Notes: a model not told the origin generated them from the sequence alone. 64,000 nucleotides of DNA from DASUFI01 sp036274635 (GCA_036274635.1 DASUFI010000217.1:1-64000); one strand, 5' to 3'. Counted from the stretch's first letter, positions 1-8,815 are shown. Numbers and translations: made by a program.

Positions 1-1285
1 GGCCGCCGAAGCGTCCAAGCCCGCCGCCGACAAGCCTGCCGACAAGCCGCCGCTGGAGACCACGCCCGTCCTCGCGCGCCGCGCCGCGCGCGCCGTGGAC
101 GACCTCTCGCGCGCGCTCGGCGAGTGGTACCGCAACCAGGACGGCTTCCGCCCCGACTTCGGCTGGTGGACCAGCAAGCCCTGGGAGACCGTCAGCAAGG
201 AGCTCGGCGACTACGGCAAGAAGCTGCGCGAGGAGGTCGCCGGCCTCAAGGGCGAGGACACCGACCCGCTCGTCGGCGACCCCATCGGCCGGCAGGCGCT
301 GCTGGACGAGCTGGCGGCCGAGATGATCGACGCCATGCCCGAGCAGCTCATCGCGCTTGGCGAGGCGGAGCTGGCCTTCTGCGTGGACGAGATGAAGAAG
401 GCCTCGGCCGAGATGGGCCTGGGCGACGACTGGAAGGCCGCGCTGGCGCAAGTGAAGGAGCAGCACGTGCCGCCCGGCCAGCAGGACGACCTCGTGGCCT
501 CGCAGGCCCGCGAGATGCTGGCCTTCCTCGACGACCACCAGCTCGTGACCGTGCCGCCGCTGTGCCGCGACACCTTCCGCTTTACCATGATCGACGAGGG
601 CGTGCAGAAAACGCTGCCCTACGCGGCCTACGGCGGGCAGGAGATGCTCGTCGCCTACCCGACGCGCACCATGGACAACGACCAGAAGCTGCAGTCCATG
701 CGCGGCAACAACGAGCACTTCTCGCGCATCGTCACGCCGCACGAGCTCATCCCGGGCCACCACCTGCAGGGCTACTCGGCCGAGCGCTACGCGACGCAGC
801 GCGGCTTCGCCTCCACGCCCTTCCTCGGCGAGGGCTGGTCGCTGTACTGGGAGCTGCGGCTCTGGGACCTCGGCTGGGCGCAGGGCCCCGAGGACCGCCT
901 GGGCATGCTCTTCTGGCGCGCGCACCGCGCGGCGCGCATCGTGGTCTCGCTGAAGTTCCACCTGGGAGAGATGACGCCGCAGGAGATGATCGACTATCTC
1001 GTCGACCGAGTGGGGCACGAGAAGGCGGGGGCGACGTCGGAGGTGCGCCGCTACATCGGCGGCGATTATGGGCCCCTGTACCAGTGCGCCTACTTGTGCG
1101 GAGGGCTGCAGCTGCTCGCGCTGCACGACGACGTGGTTGGCGCGGGGAAGATGAGCGAGCGCGAGTTCCACGACGCGGTGCTGCGGCAGGGCAGCATTCC
1201 GATCGCGCTGATTCGCGCCGCGCTGACGGACGAGCCGCTGAGCAAGGACAAGCCGCCACGGGGGACGGTGAAGCGGCGGGGGTGA
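1..1285 (+). CDS. DUF885 family metallopeptidase, 5'-truncated by the window edge
   Basis: The reading frame is open from base 2 to the stop at 1285, so the start lies outside the window. The visible protein has a short Ala/Lys/Pro-rich stretch and then a long helical domain. The motif HELIPGHHLQ (DNA about 739-768) is the HExxxGHH-type zinc site of the DUF885 family, usually HEGxPGHHLQ. A following EGWSLYWE supplies the acidic residue expected downstream. DUF885 proteins are M1-like zinc peptidases, often exported; the signal peptide, if any, is off-window. Substrate is unknown. The gene converges on the next one with a 15-bp gap. The family call is firm; peptidase activity is inferred. Confidence 0.85.
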   Translation, partial: AAEASKPAADKPADKPPLETTPVLARRAARAVDDLSRALGEWYRNQDGFRPDFGWWTSKPWETVSKELGDYGKKLREEVAGLKGEDTDPLVGDPIGRQALLDELAAEMIDAMPEQLIALGEAELAFCVDEMKKASAEMGLGDDWKAALAQVKEQHVPPGQQDDLVASQAREMLAFLDDHQLVTVPPLCRDTFRFTMIDEGVQKTLPYAAYGGQEMLVAYPTRTMDNDQKLQSMRGNNEHFSRIVTPHELIPGHHLQGYSAERYATQRGFASTPFLGEGWSLYWELRLWDLGWAQGPEDRLGMLFWRAHRAARIVVSLKFHLGEMTPQEMIDYLVDRVGHEKAGATSEVRRYIGGDYGPLYQCAYLCGGLQLLALHDDVVGAGKMSEREFHDAVLRQGSIPIALIRAALTDEPLSKDKPPRGTVKRRG

Positions 1286-1300
1286 GCCGTTCGCTGCGTC

Positions 1301-2701
1301 TTAGGGCGCGTAGCGGCGCAGGACGTGCCAGGCGATGGTCATCCCGTGCACGTCCTCCGCAACGGGGCGGAAAGCCACGAGCAAGTCGTGCTTCCCCGTG
1401 TGAATGGAGCGCAGCAGGTAGGTGTGATCCACGATCGCAGGAACCTGACCGCAGACCGTGCACACGCGCTCGCCGGCGTCATCCGCCTGTAGCTCATCCC
1501 ACCTTCGCAGCTGCGACAGCGTGAGATCGACCGGCGGATGGGCGAGGTCCACCGTGGCCAGATCCACGTCGCCGAGATCGAGAAAGGCGCCCGCGCCAGG
1601 GTTGCTGATCCCCGTGAAGAAGTGCTTCAGCTTCCATTGCAGGTCGGGCTCCTCGTCGATGCTGTGACCGTGCGTAACAAAGGAGTAGTACGAGTTGCCA
1701 CCGGGAGCCTCCGCAAGCCAGTCGTACTCGCCGTTCGGCAGTAGCTGCATCACGCCGGCGTCCGCGCCGCGGATCACGCCGACCGGCTCGTTCGCCCAGG
1801 CCGAGGGAACCGCGAATAGGCGCGCCTCGGAGCGCCGCAGGAGGCCGGTCGCGAGCGCGGCCAGCCTCTCGCCGTCGCACTGCAGCAGCCAGTCCGGCGC
1901 GCCCGCGCTCGAGAAGTCGCGCCGCGGCCGCGTCTCGCTGCGGCGGCCCGCCGTCGACCAGGTCTTGAGCACGTGGCCCACGAGCACGACCGACTGTGGC
2001 GTCGCCTCCATGACCGTGAAGGCCGCGAGCAAATCGTGCTCGCCAGGCAGGATCGCGCGTAGCAAGTAGCTGTGGCCGGCCAAGGCCGGCGCCCGGCCGA
2101 TGTCTTCGGTGCCGAGGGCCTCGCACAAGGCCTCATCAGGCCGGCTGTCCTGCGACGCGAACGACCATAGGACCTCGCACTGCCTGGCGACTGCAGGATC
2201 GAACTCCGATGGCGGCGCCTGCGGTCGGAAGCCGGCGAGGGGAACGGAGCCCAAATCAAGCACTTGCCCCGTGCTCCCTCCATAGAAGCCCGTGCCGAGA
2301 GAGCCCTGCTCGTACGAGAGGTCCGGCTCCCGATCGTAGTCGTGGTCGTCCGTCGCGAAGGAGTAGTACGCGCCGCCACCGCGCTTGGGCGGAACGTCGT
2401 GCAACCCCCGTGCGAGGAGGCGCACGACCTTCGCGTCTGGGACGGTCAGCACCTCCGCGTATTTCTGCTGCCAGTCGGCCGGTGGGGCCAGCAGTTGCTC
2501 GGTGGCTCGCGCGCCGGCCTGACGCGTCAGCGCGAGCAGGGCCTCGATGTCGAGGCTGTCGAAGTCTGGCGCACCCTGCGGCGCGAGTTGGGGCCCGGAA
2601 CCGGCCCAAGCCACGAGGAGCGCGAACGCGAGCGATCCGAGGATCCGGTAGCACGCCAGCGATTGGCCTGTCCCACGAGGCATCGACGGAATCGTACTCA
2701 T
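1301..2701 (-). CDS. secreted protein made of two copies of a BlaR1-associated sensor-like domain
   Basis: 466 residues from ATG at 2701, with an N-terminal hydrophobic segment (LGSLAFALLVAWAG) that should act as signal peptide or anchor. The rest is two related units of about 200 residues. Each has a YYSF..HxH/DxD..EPDL block, a FLDLGDV/VLDLGSV block, and a HxYLLR...HDLLxAF block followed by a LVGHVLKTW or IAWHVLRRY ending. The same two-unit region, including the preceding hydrophobic segment, forms the C-terminal half of the M56 protein encoded 8 bp upstream. This gene therefore looks like a duplicated, protease-less copy of the sensor part. Function is unknown; a ligand-binding or decoy role is inference. 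It is the last gene of the blaI-type operon. Confidence 0.75.
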   Translation of the reverse strand: MSTIPSMPRGTGQSLACYRILGSLAFALLVAWAGSGPQLAPQGAPDFDSLDIEALLALTRQAGARATEQLLAPPADWQQKYAEVLTVPDAKVVRLLARGLHDVPPKRGGGAYYSFATDDHDYDREPDLSYEQGSLGTGFYGGSTGQVLDLGSVPLAGFRPQAPPSEFDPAVARQCEVLWSFASQDSRPDEALCEALGTEDIGRAPALAGHSYLLRAILPGEHDLLAAFTVMEATPQSVVLVGHVLKTWSTAGRRSETRPRRDFSSAGAPDWLLQCDGERLAALATGLLRRSEARLFAVPSAWANEPVGVIRGADAGVMQLLPNGEYDWLAEAPGGNSYYSFVTHGHSIDEEPDLQWKLKHFFTGISNPGAGAFLDLGDVDLATVDLAHPPVDLTLSQLRRWDELQADDAGERVCTVCGQVPAIVDHTYLLRSIHTGKHDLLVAFRPVAEDVHGMTIAWHVLRRYAP

Positions 2702-2709
2702 GAACCGGC

Positions 2710-5100
2710 TCAGCGCCGTGTCGGCGTCGGGTAGCGCTGCAGCAGGCGCCACGCGATGGTGACGCCGTCGTCCGTCTGCTCGACCGGCCGGAAGGCAGCG
2801 AGCAGGTCGTGCTCGTCCGGCATCGACGACCTCACGATGTAGCTGTGGTCGAGCACCACCGGCACGCGCCCCAGGCGGCGCTCGTCCTGAGTCAGCGCCG
2901 GAGCGTGGAAGAGGTTCCACGTCCGCAGCTGCTCCTCGTTCAGCCGCGGCGGCGGGTTGTCGGGGTCCAGGTCCGCGAGAGCGACGTCGCCGACGTCGAG
3001 CAGCGCGCCCACCGTGCCGCCGTAGAAGCCGGAGCTGAACCGGTCGCCCGCCAGCTCCAGGTCGGGCTCGTCGTCGTAGCTGTGGCTGCCGGTCGCGAAG
3101 GAGTAGTAGCAGCCGGCGCCGCGCGTAAGCAGGACTCCGTCGTAGCGTCCCCGCTGCAATAGGCGGGTGATGCCGACGTCCTTCGGCGGACCGAGTCCGG
3201 TGGAGGCCCTGATGGCCGCGGACGACACGCCGAGCAGCCGCCGCTCGATCAGGCCCGCGAGGGTTCCCTGCAGCGCGAAGAGGCTCGGGCCATCGAGCTG
3301 CGTCAGCCAGGGCGGAGCGCCCTCGCTCGACCATTCGACGCGCGGCCGGACCTCAGCTTTCGGCGACTTCACGGGCCAGGTCTTCAGCTCGCGTCCGACG
3401 AGCACGATGGACTCGGGCTGGACCTGCACGAGCGTGAACGCGACGAGGTGATCCTGCCGACCGGGCTGGATCGTGCGCTGCAGGTAGGTGTGGCCGGCCG
3501 TGGCGGTCGCGCGGCCGACGTCGGACTGCGGGATACCGATGGCGGCGATGAATGCGTCGTCTGCGCGGCCGGTGCCGGCCGGCACGTGGGACGCAAGGAA
3601 CGAGCACAGTCTCGCCGACTCGGGGTCCAGTCCGGGAAGGTGTAGGTCCGCCGTCACGCTGCCGAGAGGCACCACGCCGAGGTCCAGGATGTGTCCCGTG
3701 TTGTCGCCGGCGAAGGCTGTCCTGATCTCGCTGCCCTCGTAGCCGATGTCCGGGTCTCGCTGGTAGTCGTGATCGTCGTTCGCGAACGAGTAATAGGCCC
3801 CGCCCTGGTCCTTCGGCGAGAGATCGTGGTGGAGCTGGCGCTGCAGCACGCGCGCGATCTTCGTCCCGGGCACCGCGAGGTCTCTGGCGTAGAGCGTCTC
3901 CCAGCCCTCGGGCAGGGCCAGCAGCCGCTCGGTGGCGATCGCGCAGGACTGCTTGCGCAGCGCGATGAGCGTGGCGGTGTCGAGCCCATCGAGATCGGGC
4001 TTGCCGTCGGCCGTCAGCCGCACGCCGGGGCCGGCCCACGCCAGCAGCAGCACCGCACCGCCGAGCGCGGCCGTGAGCGCCACTGTCCTGCGCCGCGCTT
4101 CCGGCTCGGCGAGCAGCCGTTCCACGCGCTGCAGCAGCACGCCCTTCTCGTTGCCGAGGCACGGCACCGGCAGCGGGCGCTGCGCGGCGCGCGACCAGCG
4201 CGCGACCGTCTCCAGCCCCTGCGCCAGCTCCAGCCGCGCGCCGGTGCGCTCGCCGGCCCAGTCGTCGCAGAGCAGCTCGGCGTCCTGCGCGAGGCGCCGG
4301 CGGGCGAGGCGGTTCAGCGGCTGCGCGAAGAGCAGGCACTCCAGCAGCCCGCAGGCGCGCAGCCAGAACAGGTCGCCGCGGCGGACGTGCGCGACCTCGT
4401 GCGCCAGGATCGCTGCGAGCTCCTGGCGCGGCAGCTCCTCCACCACGCGACGCGGCAGGCAGATCTCGCCCGGCCCCAGCACGAGCGGCGTGGACAGCTC
4501 GTCCACCAGCGTGAGCCGCGGGCGCCGGCGCAGCTCGTCGTCGCTGCACAGATCGGCGAGCAAGTCGAGCGCGACGCCCTTGCGGACCGTGCGACGCGAG
4601 GCGAGCCGGGCCTTCAGGTGGCGCAGCGCGACGGCGCGGCGCGTCAGCAGGATGGCCGCGCCCGCCGCCCAGACCGCGATGACGGCGATGGCGATCCAGT
4701 TTCGCGGCGGCGCGACGACGACCTGCCTGCTCGGCTCCTCGCGCGGCGGCGCAACCGGCACGTCGGAGGTGGCCGGCGCGCTCGGGTTGACGATCAGCGT
4801 GGTCATCGTCTGCGAGCTGCCCGCCCCTTTGCCCGGCGAGGCCGGCGCCGCGTCCGGAGACGGGACCATCCCGGCCCGCAGGCTCGGCGACAGATCCAGC
4901 ACCGGCCGCGCGCCGGACGGCAGCAGCCAGCCGACGCTCGCCGTGAGCAGCGGCGCGGTCAGGGCGATCTTCCAGACCCGCTCGCGCGCCGCCGGATCGC
5001 GCAGCCGCCCTACGAACGCCAGCGCGCCGAGCAGCAGCAGCGTGCTCTGGACCAGGTAGGTCGCCAGCCAGCTCGTCGCGCCCAGGATCCACACGCTCAT
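2710..5100 (-). CDS. BlaR1/MecR1-type M56 membrane peptidase with a duplicated C-terminal sensor-like domain
   Basis: 796 residues from ATG at 5100, which overlaps the blaI stop as ATGA. Membrane helices lie near residues 5-30, 45-60 and 136-153. The zinc-peptidase motif HEVAH at about 235-239 sits in AILAHEVAHVRRGDLFW, typical of peptidase family M56. A further helix at about 340-357 leads to roughly 400 extracytoplasmic residues in two homologous units. In BlaR1 the sensor is a penicillin-binding domain; here I see no SxxK/KTG beta-lactam-binding arrangement, so the signal should be different. By analogy, ligand binding outside would activate the cytoplasmic protease and inactivate the BlaI-type repressor. 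The fold of the repeated unit is unrecognised. Confidence 0.85.
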   Translation of the reverse strand: MSVWILGATSWLATYLVQSTLLLLGALAFVGRLRDPAARERVWKIALTAPLLTASVGWLLPSGARPVLDLSPSLRAGMVPSPDAAPASPGKGAGSSQTMTTLIVNPSAPATSDVPVAPPREEPSRQVVVAPPRNWIAIAVIAVWAAGAAILLTRRAVALRHLKARLASRRTVRKGVALDLLADLCSDDELRRRPRLTLVDELSTPLVLGPGEICLPRRVVEELPRQELAAILAHEVAHVRRGDLFWLRACGLLECLLFAQPLNRLARRRLAQDAELLCDDWAGERTGARLELAQGLETVARWSRAAQRPLPVPCLGNEKGVLLQRVERLLAEPEARRRTVALTAALGGAVLLLAWAGPGVRLTADGKPDLDGLDTATLIALRKQSCAIATERLLALPEGWETLYARDLAVPGTKIARVLQRQLHHDLSPKDQGGAYYSFANDDHDYQRDPDIGYEGSEIRTAFAGDNTGHILDLGVVPLGSVTADLHLPGLDPESARLCSFLASHVPAGTGRADDAFIAAIGIPQSDVGRATATAGHTYLQRTIQPGRQDHLVAFTLVQVQPESIVLVGRELKTWPVKSPKAEVRPRVEWSSEGAPPWLTQLDGPSLFALQGTLAGLIERRLLGVSSAAIRASTGLGPPKDVGITRLLQRGRYDGVLLTRGAGCYYSFATGSHSYDDEPDLELAGDRFSSGFYGGTVGALLDVGDVALADLDPDNPPPRLNEEQLRTWNLFHAPALTQDERRLGRVPVVLDHSYIVRSSMPDEHDLLAAFRPVEQTDDGVTIAWRLLQRYPTPTRR

Positions 5101-5549
5101 GATTTCCCTCCTCGCCCTCGCCCCTTGCTGTGGTTCGTCGCGCCGTTCTGCCGACGGCGCTCCGCGATGAGCCTCGACACGCGGTCCAGCTCGTCGTCGC
5201 CGATGGCCTCGCTCTCGATGAGCCGGCAGACGAGCGCCGCGGCGTCGCCGCCGAAGACGCGCTGCGCTAGGTCGTCCAGCATCGTCTCGCTGGCCCGCTC
5301 GTGGCTGACCCGCGCCGTGTAGCAGAACTGCCGGCCGCGCTTGCTGCGCTCGACGACGCCGCGCGCCTCGAGGCGCGTGAGCACCGTGGCGACCGTGCTG
5401 GGCGTCAGGCTCCGCGTTCGCCTGAGCACGCCGTGCACGTCGAGCACGGTCGCGCCGGGCTGCTGCCACAGCACGTTCAGGATCGCGAGCTGCAGCTCGG
5501 AGAGCGGGCCGCTCTCGGGATCGCGGCGTGGACGCTTCGCAGTGGACAT
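5097..5549 (-). CDS. blaI: BlaI/MecI/CopY-family transcriptional repressor
   Basis: 150 residues. The N-terminal winged-helix region runs from PLSELQLAILNVLWQQPG through STVATVLTRLEARGVV (about residues 14-66), the classic pattern of the penicillinase-repressor family, followed by a C-terminal dimerisation segment. The last residues are basic and hydrophilic. It lies between an upstream small secreted-protein gene (39-bp gap) and the M56 gene (4-bp overlap), the standard repressor/sensor-protease pairing. No own promoter space is visible, so it should be expressed from the promoter at about 6100-6128, which carries operator-like repeats. Autoregulation is therefore likely. The symbol follows the family; no beta-lactamase gene is present here. 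Confidence 0.9.
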   Translation of the reverse strand: MSTAKRPRRDPESGPLSELQLAILNVLWQQPGATVLDVHGVLRRTRSLTPSTVATVLTRLEARGVVERSKRGRQFCYTARVSHERASETMLDDLAQRVFGGDAAALVCRLIESEAIGDDELDRVSRLIAERRRQNGATNHSKGRGRGGKS

Positions 5550-5588
5550 CGCGTGGTTCTCCAGGATCGTGCGGCGCGAACGTCCGCG

Positions 5589-6059
5589 CTACTTCGCCCA
5601 CTCCGCCGAGCTGTCGACGTAGAGCGCCGCCTTGCGCAGATTCTTCACGGGCACGTCATCGGGCGACTGGAACAGCATCGCCGTGCCGCCGCCACCGACG
5701 GGCTTCACCGAGAGGGTCGAGCCGTCGGCGAGCGTGAAGACCAGGTGCAGGTCAGCGTAGGGCGCGTCGATGAAGGCGTTGGGCGTGTTGAGCCCGACGA
5801 ACACTCCGAGGGCCGGTCGGTCGAGACCGACGATGAGGGCGCCGCCCTGGACCGTGTCGCTGACGCGGAAGCCGATGCTGCTCGCGCCTGGCGCGCCGTC
5901 GCGGGGTCCGCGCTCGATGGCGTACTGGGACACGTCCTGCTGGAACAGGAGGCGGCCCTCCTCACCCGCTGCCTGATGCGCGCCGGAAGCCGGGACGACG
6001 AGCAGACCGAGGACAGAGAGGCATCCTGCGACGACCACGGCCATCGTGTCGGACTTCAT
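5589..6059 (-). CDS. small secreted protein, first gene of the blaI-type operon
   Basis: 156 residues from ATG at 6059, chosen because a GAGGGAG ribosome site sits just upstream and the protein then opens with a signal peptide (MAVVVAGCLSVLGLLVVPASGA). The longer in-frame start at 6179 would lie upstream of the promoter. The mature part of about 130 residues is beta-rich (FRVSDTVQGGALIVGLDRP, LHLVFTLADGSTLSVKP) and ends SAEWAK. I do not recognise a family. As the promoter-proximal gene behind two operator-like repeats, it is probably the main regulated output of the BlaI-type repressor. An envelope stress or binding role is speculation. Confidence 0.7.
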   Translation of the reverse strand: MKSDTMAVVVAGCLSVLGLLVVPASGAHQAAGEEGRLLFQQDVSQYAIERGPRDGAPGASSIGFRVSDTVQGGALIVGLDRPALGVFVGLNTPNAFIDAPYADLHLVFTLADGSTLSVKPVGGGGTAMLFQSPDDVPVKNLRKAALYVDSSAEWAK

Positions 6060-6086
6060 GGGTTGGCTCCCTCGGGGCGGGCTGAT

Positions 6087-6119
6087 TTCGACAGGCGTAG
6101 AATTACGACAGTTGTAGAA
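6087..6119 (-). promoter_or_regulatory. pair of BlaI-type operator-like repeats
   Basis: Two 16-base elements, 6087-6102 (TTCGACAGGCGTAGAA) and 6104-6119 (TACGACAGTTGTAGAA), match at 13 of 16 positions. Their register is 17 bases. Each is an imperfect dyad with an ACA-NN-TGT-like core, resembling the TAC-ACA-NN-TGT-GTA type operators known for the BlaI/MecI family. One lies inside the promoter spacer, the other between the -10 and the predicted start. The repressor gene is third-closest to the site in the same operon. Confidence 0.6.
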
Positions 6120-6128
6120 GTTCGTCAA
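6100..6128 (-). promoter_or_regulatory. sigma-70-like promoter of the blaI-type operon
   Basis: On the minus strand TTGACG (plus 6123-6128) and TAATTC (plus 6100-6105) are separated by exactly 17 bases. Transcription would start near 6093, leaving about 34 bases of leader before the ATG at 6059. The spacer contains one operator-like repeat and a second follows just past the -10, an arrangement suited to repression by a dimeric BlaI-type protein. Confidence 0.65.
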
Positions 6129-6214
6129 GCCCTGTCTTCGGCCTCGAGGCCCCGGCTTTTCCCGAGAGGCACTCCGCATTGACGGTCCGCCCGCAGCCCC
6201 GGAGCATGCCGACC

Positions 6215-7237
6215 ATGCCTGCCCCCGACGTCGCCCCCGTCCTCCAGACCGCCTTCGGCTTCTGGTCCTCCAAGGTCCTGCTCACCGCGGTCGAGATGCG
6301 GCTGTTCACGGTGCTCGGCTCGCGCCGCCTCACCGGCGGCCAGCTGGGCGCCGAGCTGAAGCTGCACCCGCGCGGGATCGCGGACTTCCTCGACACGCTC
6401 GTGGCGCTGGGCTTCCTCGACCGCGACGGCAGCGGCCCGGAGGCACGCTACGCGAACAACGAGCTGGGCTCGACCTACCTCGACGAGGCCAGCGCGCGCT
6501 ACGTGGGCGGCATCCTGACCATGCTCAACGTGCGCCTGTTCCGCTACTGGAACGACCTGCCCGAGGCGCTGCGCACCGGCCGCCCGCAGAACGAGACGAA
6601 GAGCGGCGGCAAGAACGCCTTCGACGAGCTCTACTCCGACCCGGTGCGGCTGGAGCAGTTCCTCAATGCGATGACCGGCCTGTCGCGCATCAACTTCGAG
6701 GCGTTTGCGCAACGCTTCGACTTCAGGCCGTTCAAGTCGCTGTGCGACGTGGGCGGGGCCACGGGCCTGCTGTGCTGCGAGGTCGCCAAGCGGCACCCGC
6801 ACCTGCAGTGCACGTCCTTCGACCTGCCGGTCGTGGAGCCCGTCGCCAGCAAGGCCATCGCCGCGCGCGGGCTCGCGGGCCGCGTGCGCACGGCGGCGGG
6901 CGACTTCTTCGAGGACCCGCTGCCGCGCGCCGACCTCATCACGATGGGCATGATCCTCCACGACTGGAACCTGGAGAAGAAGCTGCACCTCATCCGCGCG
7001 GCCTACGACGCGCTGCCGCCGGGCGGCGCGCTGGTCGCGATCGAGGCGCTCATCGACGACGAGCGCCGCAAGAACGCCTTCGGCCTGCTCATGTCGCTCA
7101 ACATGCTCATCGAGTTCGGCGACGCCTTCGACTACAGCGGCGCGGACTTCCGCGGCTGGTGCACGCAGGTGGGATTCAGGCGCTGCGAGGTGCTGCCGCT
7201 GGCCGGGCCGTCGAGCGCCGCCATCGCGTGGAAGTGA
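6215..7237 (+). CDS. class I SAM-dependent O-methyltransferase (acetylserotonin OMT-like)
   Basis: About 340 residues. The N-terminal part (AFGFWSSKVLLTAVEMRLF) is the winged-helix dimerisation domain of the plant-type O-methyltransferase family. The SAM-binding glycine motif reads LCDVGGATG, followed by an acidic FDLP. The catalytic His lies in MILHDWNLEKK, matching the family's xxHDWxD motif, and the C-terminal ALVAIEALIDD strand is also typical. ATG at 6215 is preferred because GGAG lies 10 bases upstream; ATG at 6206 and TTG at 6179 are in frame. The acceptor substrate cannot be read from sequence. No biosynthetic neighbours are present, so it appears to stand alone. Confidence 0.85.
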   Translation: MPAPDVAPVLQTAFGFWSSKVLLTAVEMRLFTVLGSRRLTGGQLGAELKLHPRGIADFLDTLVALGFLDRDGSGPEARYANNELGSTYLDEASARYVGGILTMLNVRLFRYWNDLPEALRTGRPQNETKSGGKNAFDELYSDPVRLEQFLNAMTGLSRINFEAFAQRFDFRPFKSLCDVGGATGLLCCEVAKRHPHLQCTSFDLPVVEPVASKAIAARGLAGRVRTAAGDFFEDPLPRADLITMGMILHDWNLEKKLHLIRAAYDALPPGGALVAIEALIDDERRKNAFGLLMSLNMLIEFGDAFDYSGADFRGWCTQVGFRRCEVLPLAGPSSAAIAWK

Positions 7238-7315
7238 GCGCCCGCGTCGAGCAGGCGGCTCCAAGCCGAGGTACAAGGAGGGGCCCGCTCCCTCGCCTCC
7301 CCACCCGGAATCCCC

Positions 7316-8278
7316 ATGCGCCTCGCCCCGAGCCTGCTCGCCGCCTGCCTGTGTGCGGCCCTCGCCCCCTCCGCCGGCGCCACGATCGTCAAGGTCACGA
7401 TCCACGGCACCGTCGCCTTCAACTCGATCACCAAGGCGCCGTTCACCCAGGTGAAGACGGGCGATGGCGCCGTGCTCTCCTTCCTGCTCGACAGCGGCAG
7501 CTTCGTCGACAGCCCGAGCTTCCCGACGCGCGGGTACGTGATCGACCAGTCCAGCTGCACGCTGGCCTTCCCCACCGCGACGGTGCCGCTGCAGTCACCC
7601 TTCCCCGCGGGTCAGACGCCGTACTTCGTCATCCGCAACAACGACCCGGCCGTGGATGGCTTCTTCATCTCGACGGACGTGGACGGGCCGACCAGCCTGC
7701 CGCTCGCGCCCGTGGGCTCCTTCGGGCACTTCGCCGACGCCTTCCACGTCACCTACGAGGGCAGCACGCTCGCGTCGCTCGACCTGCTCGGCGCGCTGGG
7801 CAGCTACGACTACACCGGCCTCACCGTCTTCGGCTGGTCGGTGGACGACGGCCCCTTCGACCCGCTGGGCATCGACTTCGTGTCGATGACGATCGAGACC
7901 GCGGTCCCGACCTGGACCGACGAGGGCCACGCGCTGGCGGGCGTCGCGGGCAAGCCCGTGTTCACGGGCAGCGGCAGCCTCGCCGGCGGCAGCGCCAACT
8001 CGCTCGCGCTCGCGAGCGCCGCGCCGGGCGCGCTGGCCGGGCTGATCGTGGGCCTCACGAGCGCGAGCCTGCCCTTCAAGGGTGGCACGCTCGTGCCCGC
8101 TCCGGACGTCGGGCCGGTGCTGGTGCCGGTCAGCGGCGCGGGCACGATCGCGCTGCCCTTCACGATGCCGGCGGGCCTGCCCGCGGGCACCTCGCTGTGG
8201 ATGCAGTGGGCGGTCCCGGACGTCGCCGCCGTGCACGGTGTCGCGCTCAGCAATGCGCTGCTGGGGCAAACGCCCTGA
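7316..8278 (+). CDS. secreted protein with a C-terminal domain shared among planctomycete-type exported proteins
   Basis: 320 residues with a clear signal peptide (MRLAPSLLAACLCAALAPSAGA). Residues about 25-200 are beta-rich and unrecognised. The last 125 residues (from WTDEGHALAG, through GSGSLAGGSANSLAL and PFKGGTLVPAPD, to MQWAVPDVAAVHGVALSNAL) form a compact domain that I associate with many exported proteins in high-GC Planctomycetota, where it ends proteins of otherwise unrelated content. It is probably an extracellular beta-sandwich. Its function is unknown. The gene follows the methyltransferase by 78 bp on the same strand. Confidence 0.7.
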   Translation: MRLAPSLLAACLCAALAPSAGATIVKVTIHGTVAFNSITKAPFTQVKTGDGAVLSFLLDSGSFVDSPSFPTRGYVIDQSSCTLAFPTATVPLQSPFPAGQTPYFVIRNNDPAVDGFFISTDVDGPTSLPLAPVGSFGHFADAFHVTYEGSTLASLDLLGALGSYDYTGLTVFGWSVDDGPFDPLGIDFVSMTIETAVPTWTDEGHALAGVAGKPVFTGSGSLAGGSANSLALASAAPGALAGLIVGLTSASLPFKGGTLVPAPDVGPVLVPVSGAGTIALPFTMPAGLPAGTSLWMQWAVPDVAAVHGVALSNALLGQTP

Positions 8279-8296
8279 TGCCGGGGGTGCCGCGCC

Positions 8297-8752
8297 TCAG
8301 TGCGGCTTCCTCCCGCCCTGGCCCTCGCGCCGTGCCACCTCGCCCACGCCCGTGTCCTCGACGCCGTGCTTCAGCTCGTCGCGCGCGCGACGGGCGAGCA
8401 GCTGGTAGTCGTGCCGGATCTTGGTCAGCTGAATCTCGTCCAGCTCCTCGAGGTCGAGCAGCGCGTTGTGCGCGCCGTCCAGCGCGCGGATGAGCTCGTC
8501 CAGCTTCACGTGCAGCGCCTCGGAGTCGCGGTACTGCGCGTTCTGGATGAGGAAGACCATGAGGAAGGTCACGATGGTCGTGCCGGTGTTGATCACGAGC
8601 TGCCATGTGTCGCTGTACTGGAAGAGCGGGCCCGTCACGAGCCAGACGAGGACGACCACCACGGCGATGAGGAAGGCGGCCGGGCTGCCCGTGCGTCGCG
8701 AGACGCCCGAGGCGAAGCGCGTGAAGCGGGAGGCCGAGCGGGACGGGCGCAT
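8297..8752 (-). CDS. low-affinity iron permease family membrane protein
   Basis: 151 residues. A basic N-terminus precedes two membrane helices (AAFLIAVVVVLVWLVTGP and LVINTGTTIVTFLMVFLI). Next comes the family hallmark QNAQYRDSEALHVKLDEL and a helical tail (ALLDLEELDEIQLTKI). This is the pattern of PF04120, named after the yeast Fet4 low-affinity iron transporter. Bacterial members are much shorter than Fet4 and transport has rarely been shown, so the iron assignment is by family only. The gene converges on the secreted-protein gene with an 18-bp gap. No Fur-like site was seen. Confidence 0.8.
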   Translation of the reverse strand: MRPSRSASRFTRFASGVSRRTGSPAAFLIAVVVVLVWLVTGPLFQYSDTWQLVINTGTTIVTFLMVFLIQNAQYRDSEALHVKLDELIRALDGAHNALLDLEELDEIQLTKIRHDYQLLARRARDELKHGVEDTGVGEVARREGQGGRKPH

Positions 8753-8815
8753 GCGACGACTCCGGTGAGGGCTGCCGGAAGGTAGCGCGGCGCGCCCCGC
8801 CCCACCGCAAGGACC

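Noticed and set aside
1301..6059. Beta-lactam resistance operon
   Set aside because: BlaI and M56 components are present but no beta-lactamase or PBP2a-like gene, and the sensor part lacks penicillin-binding motifs.
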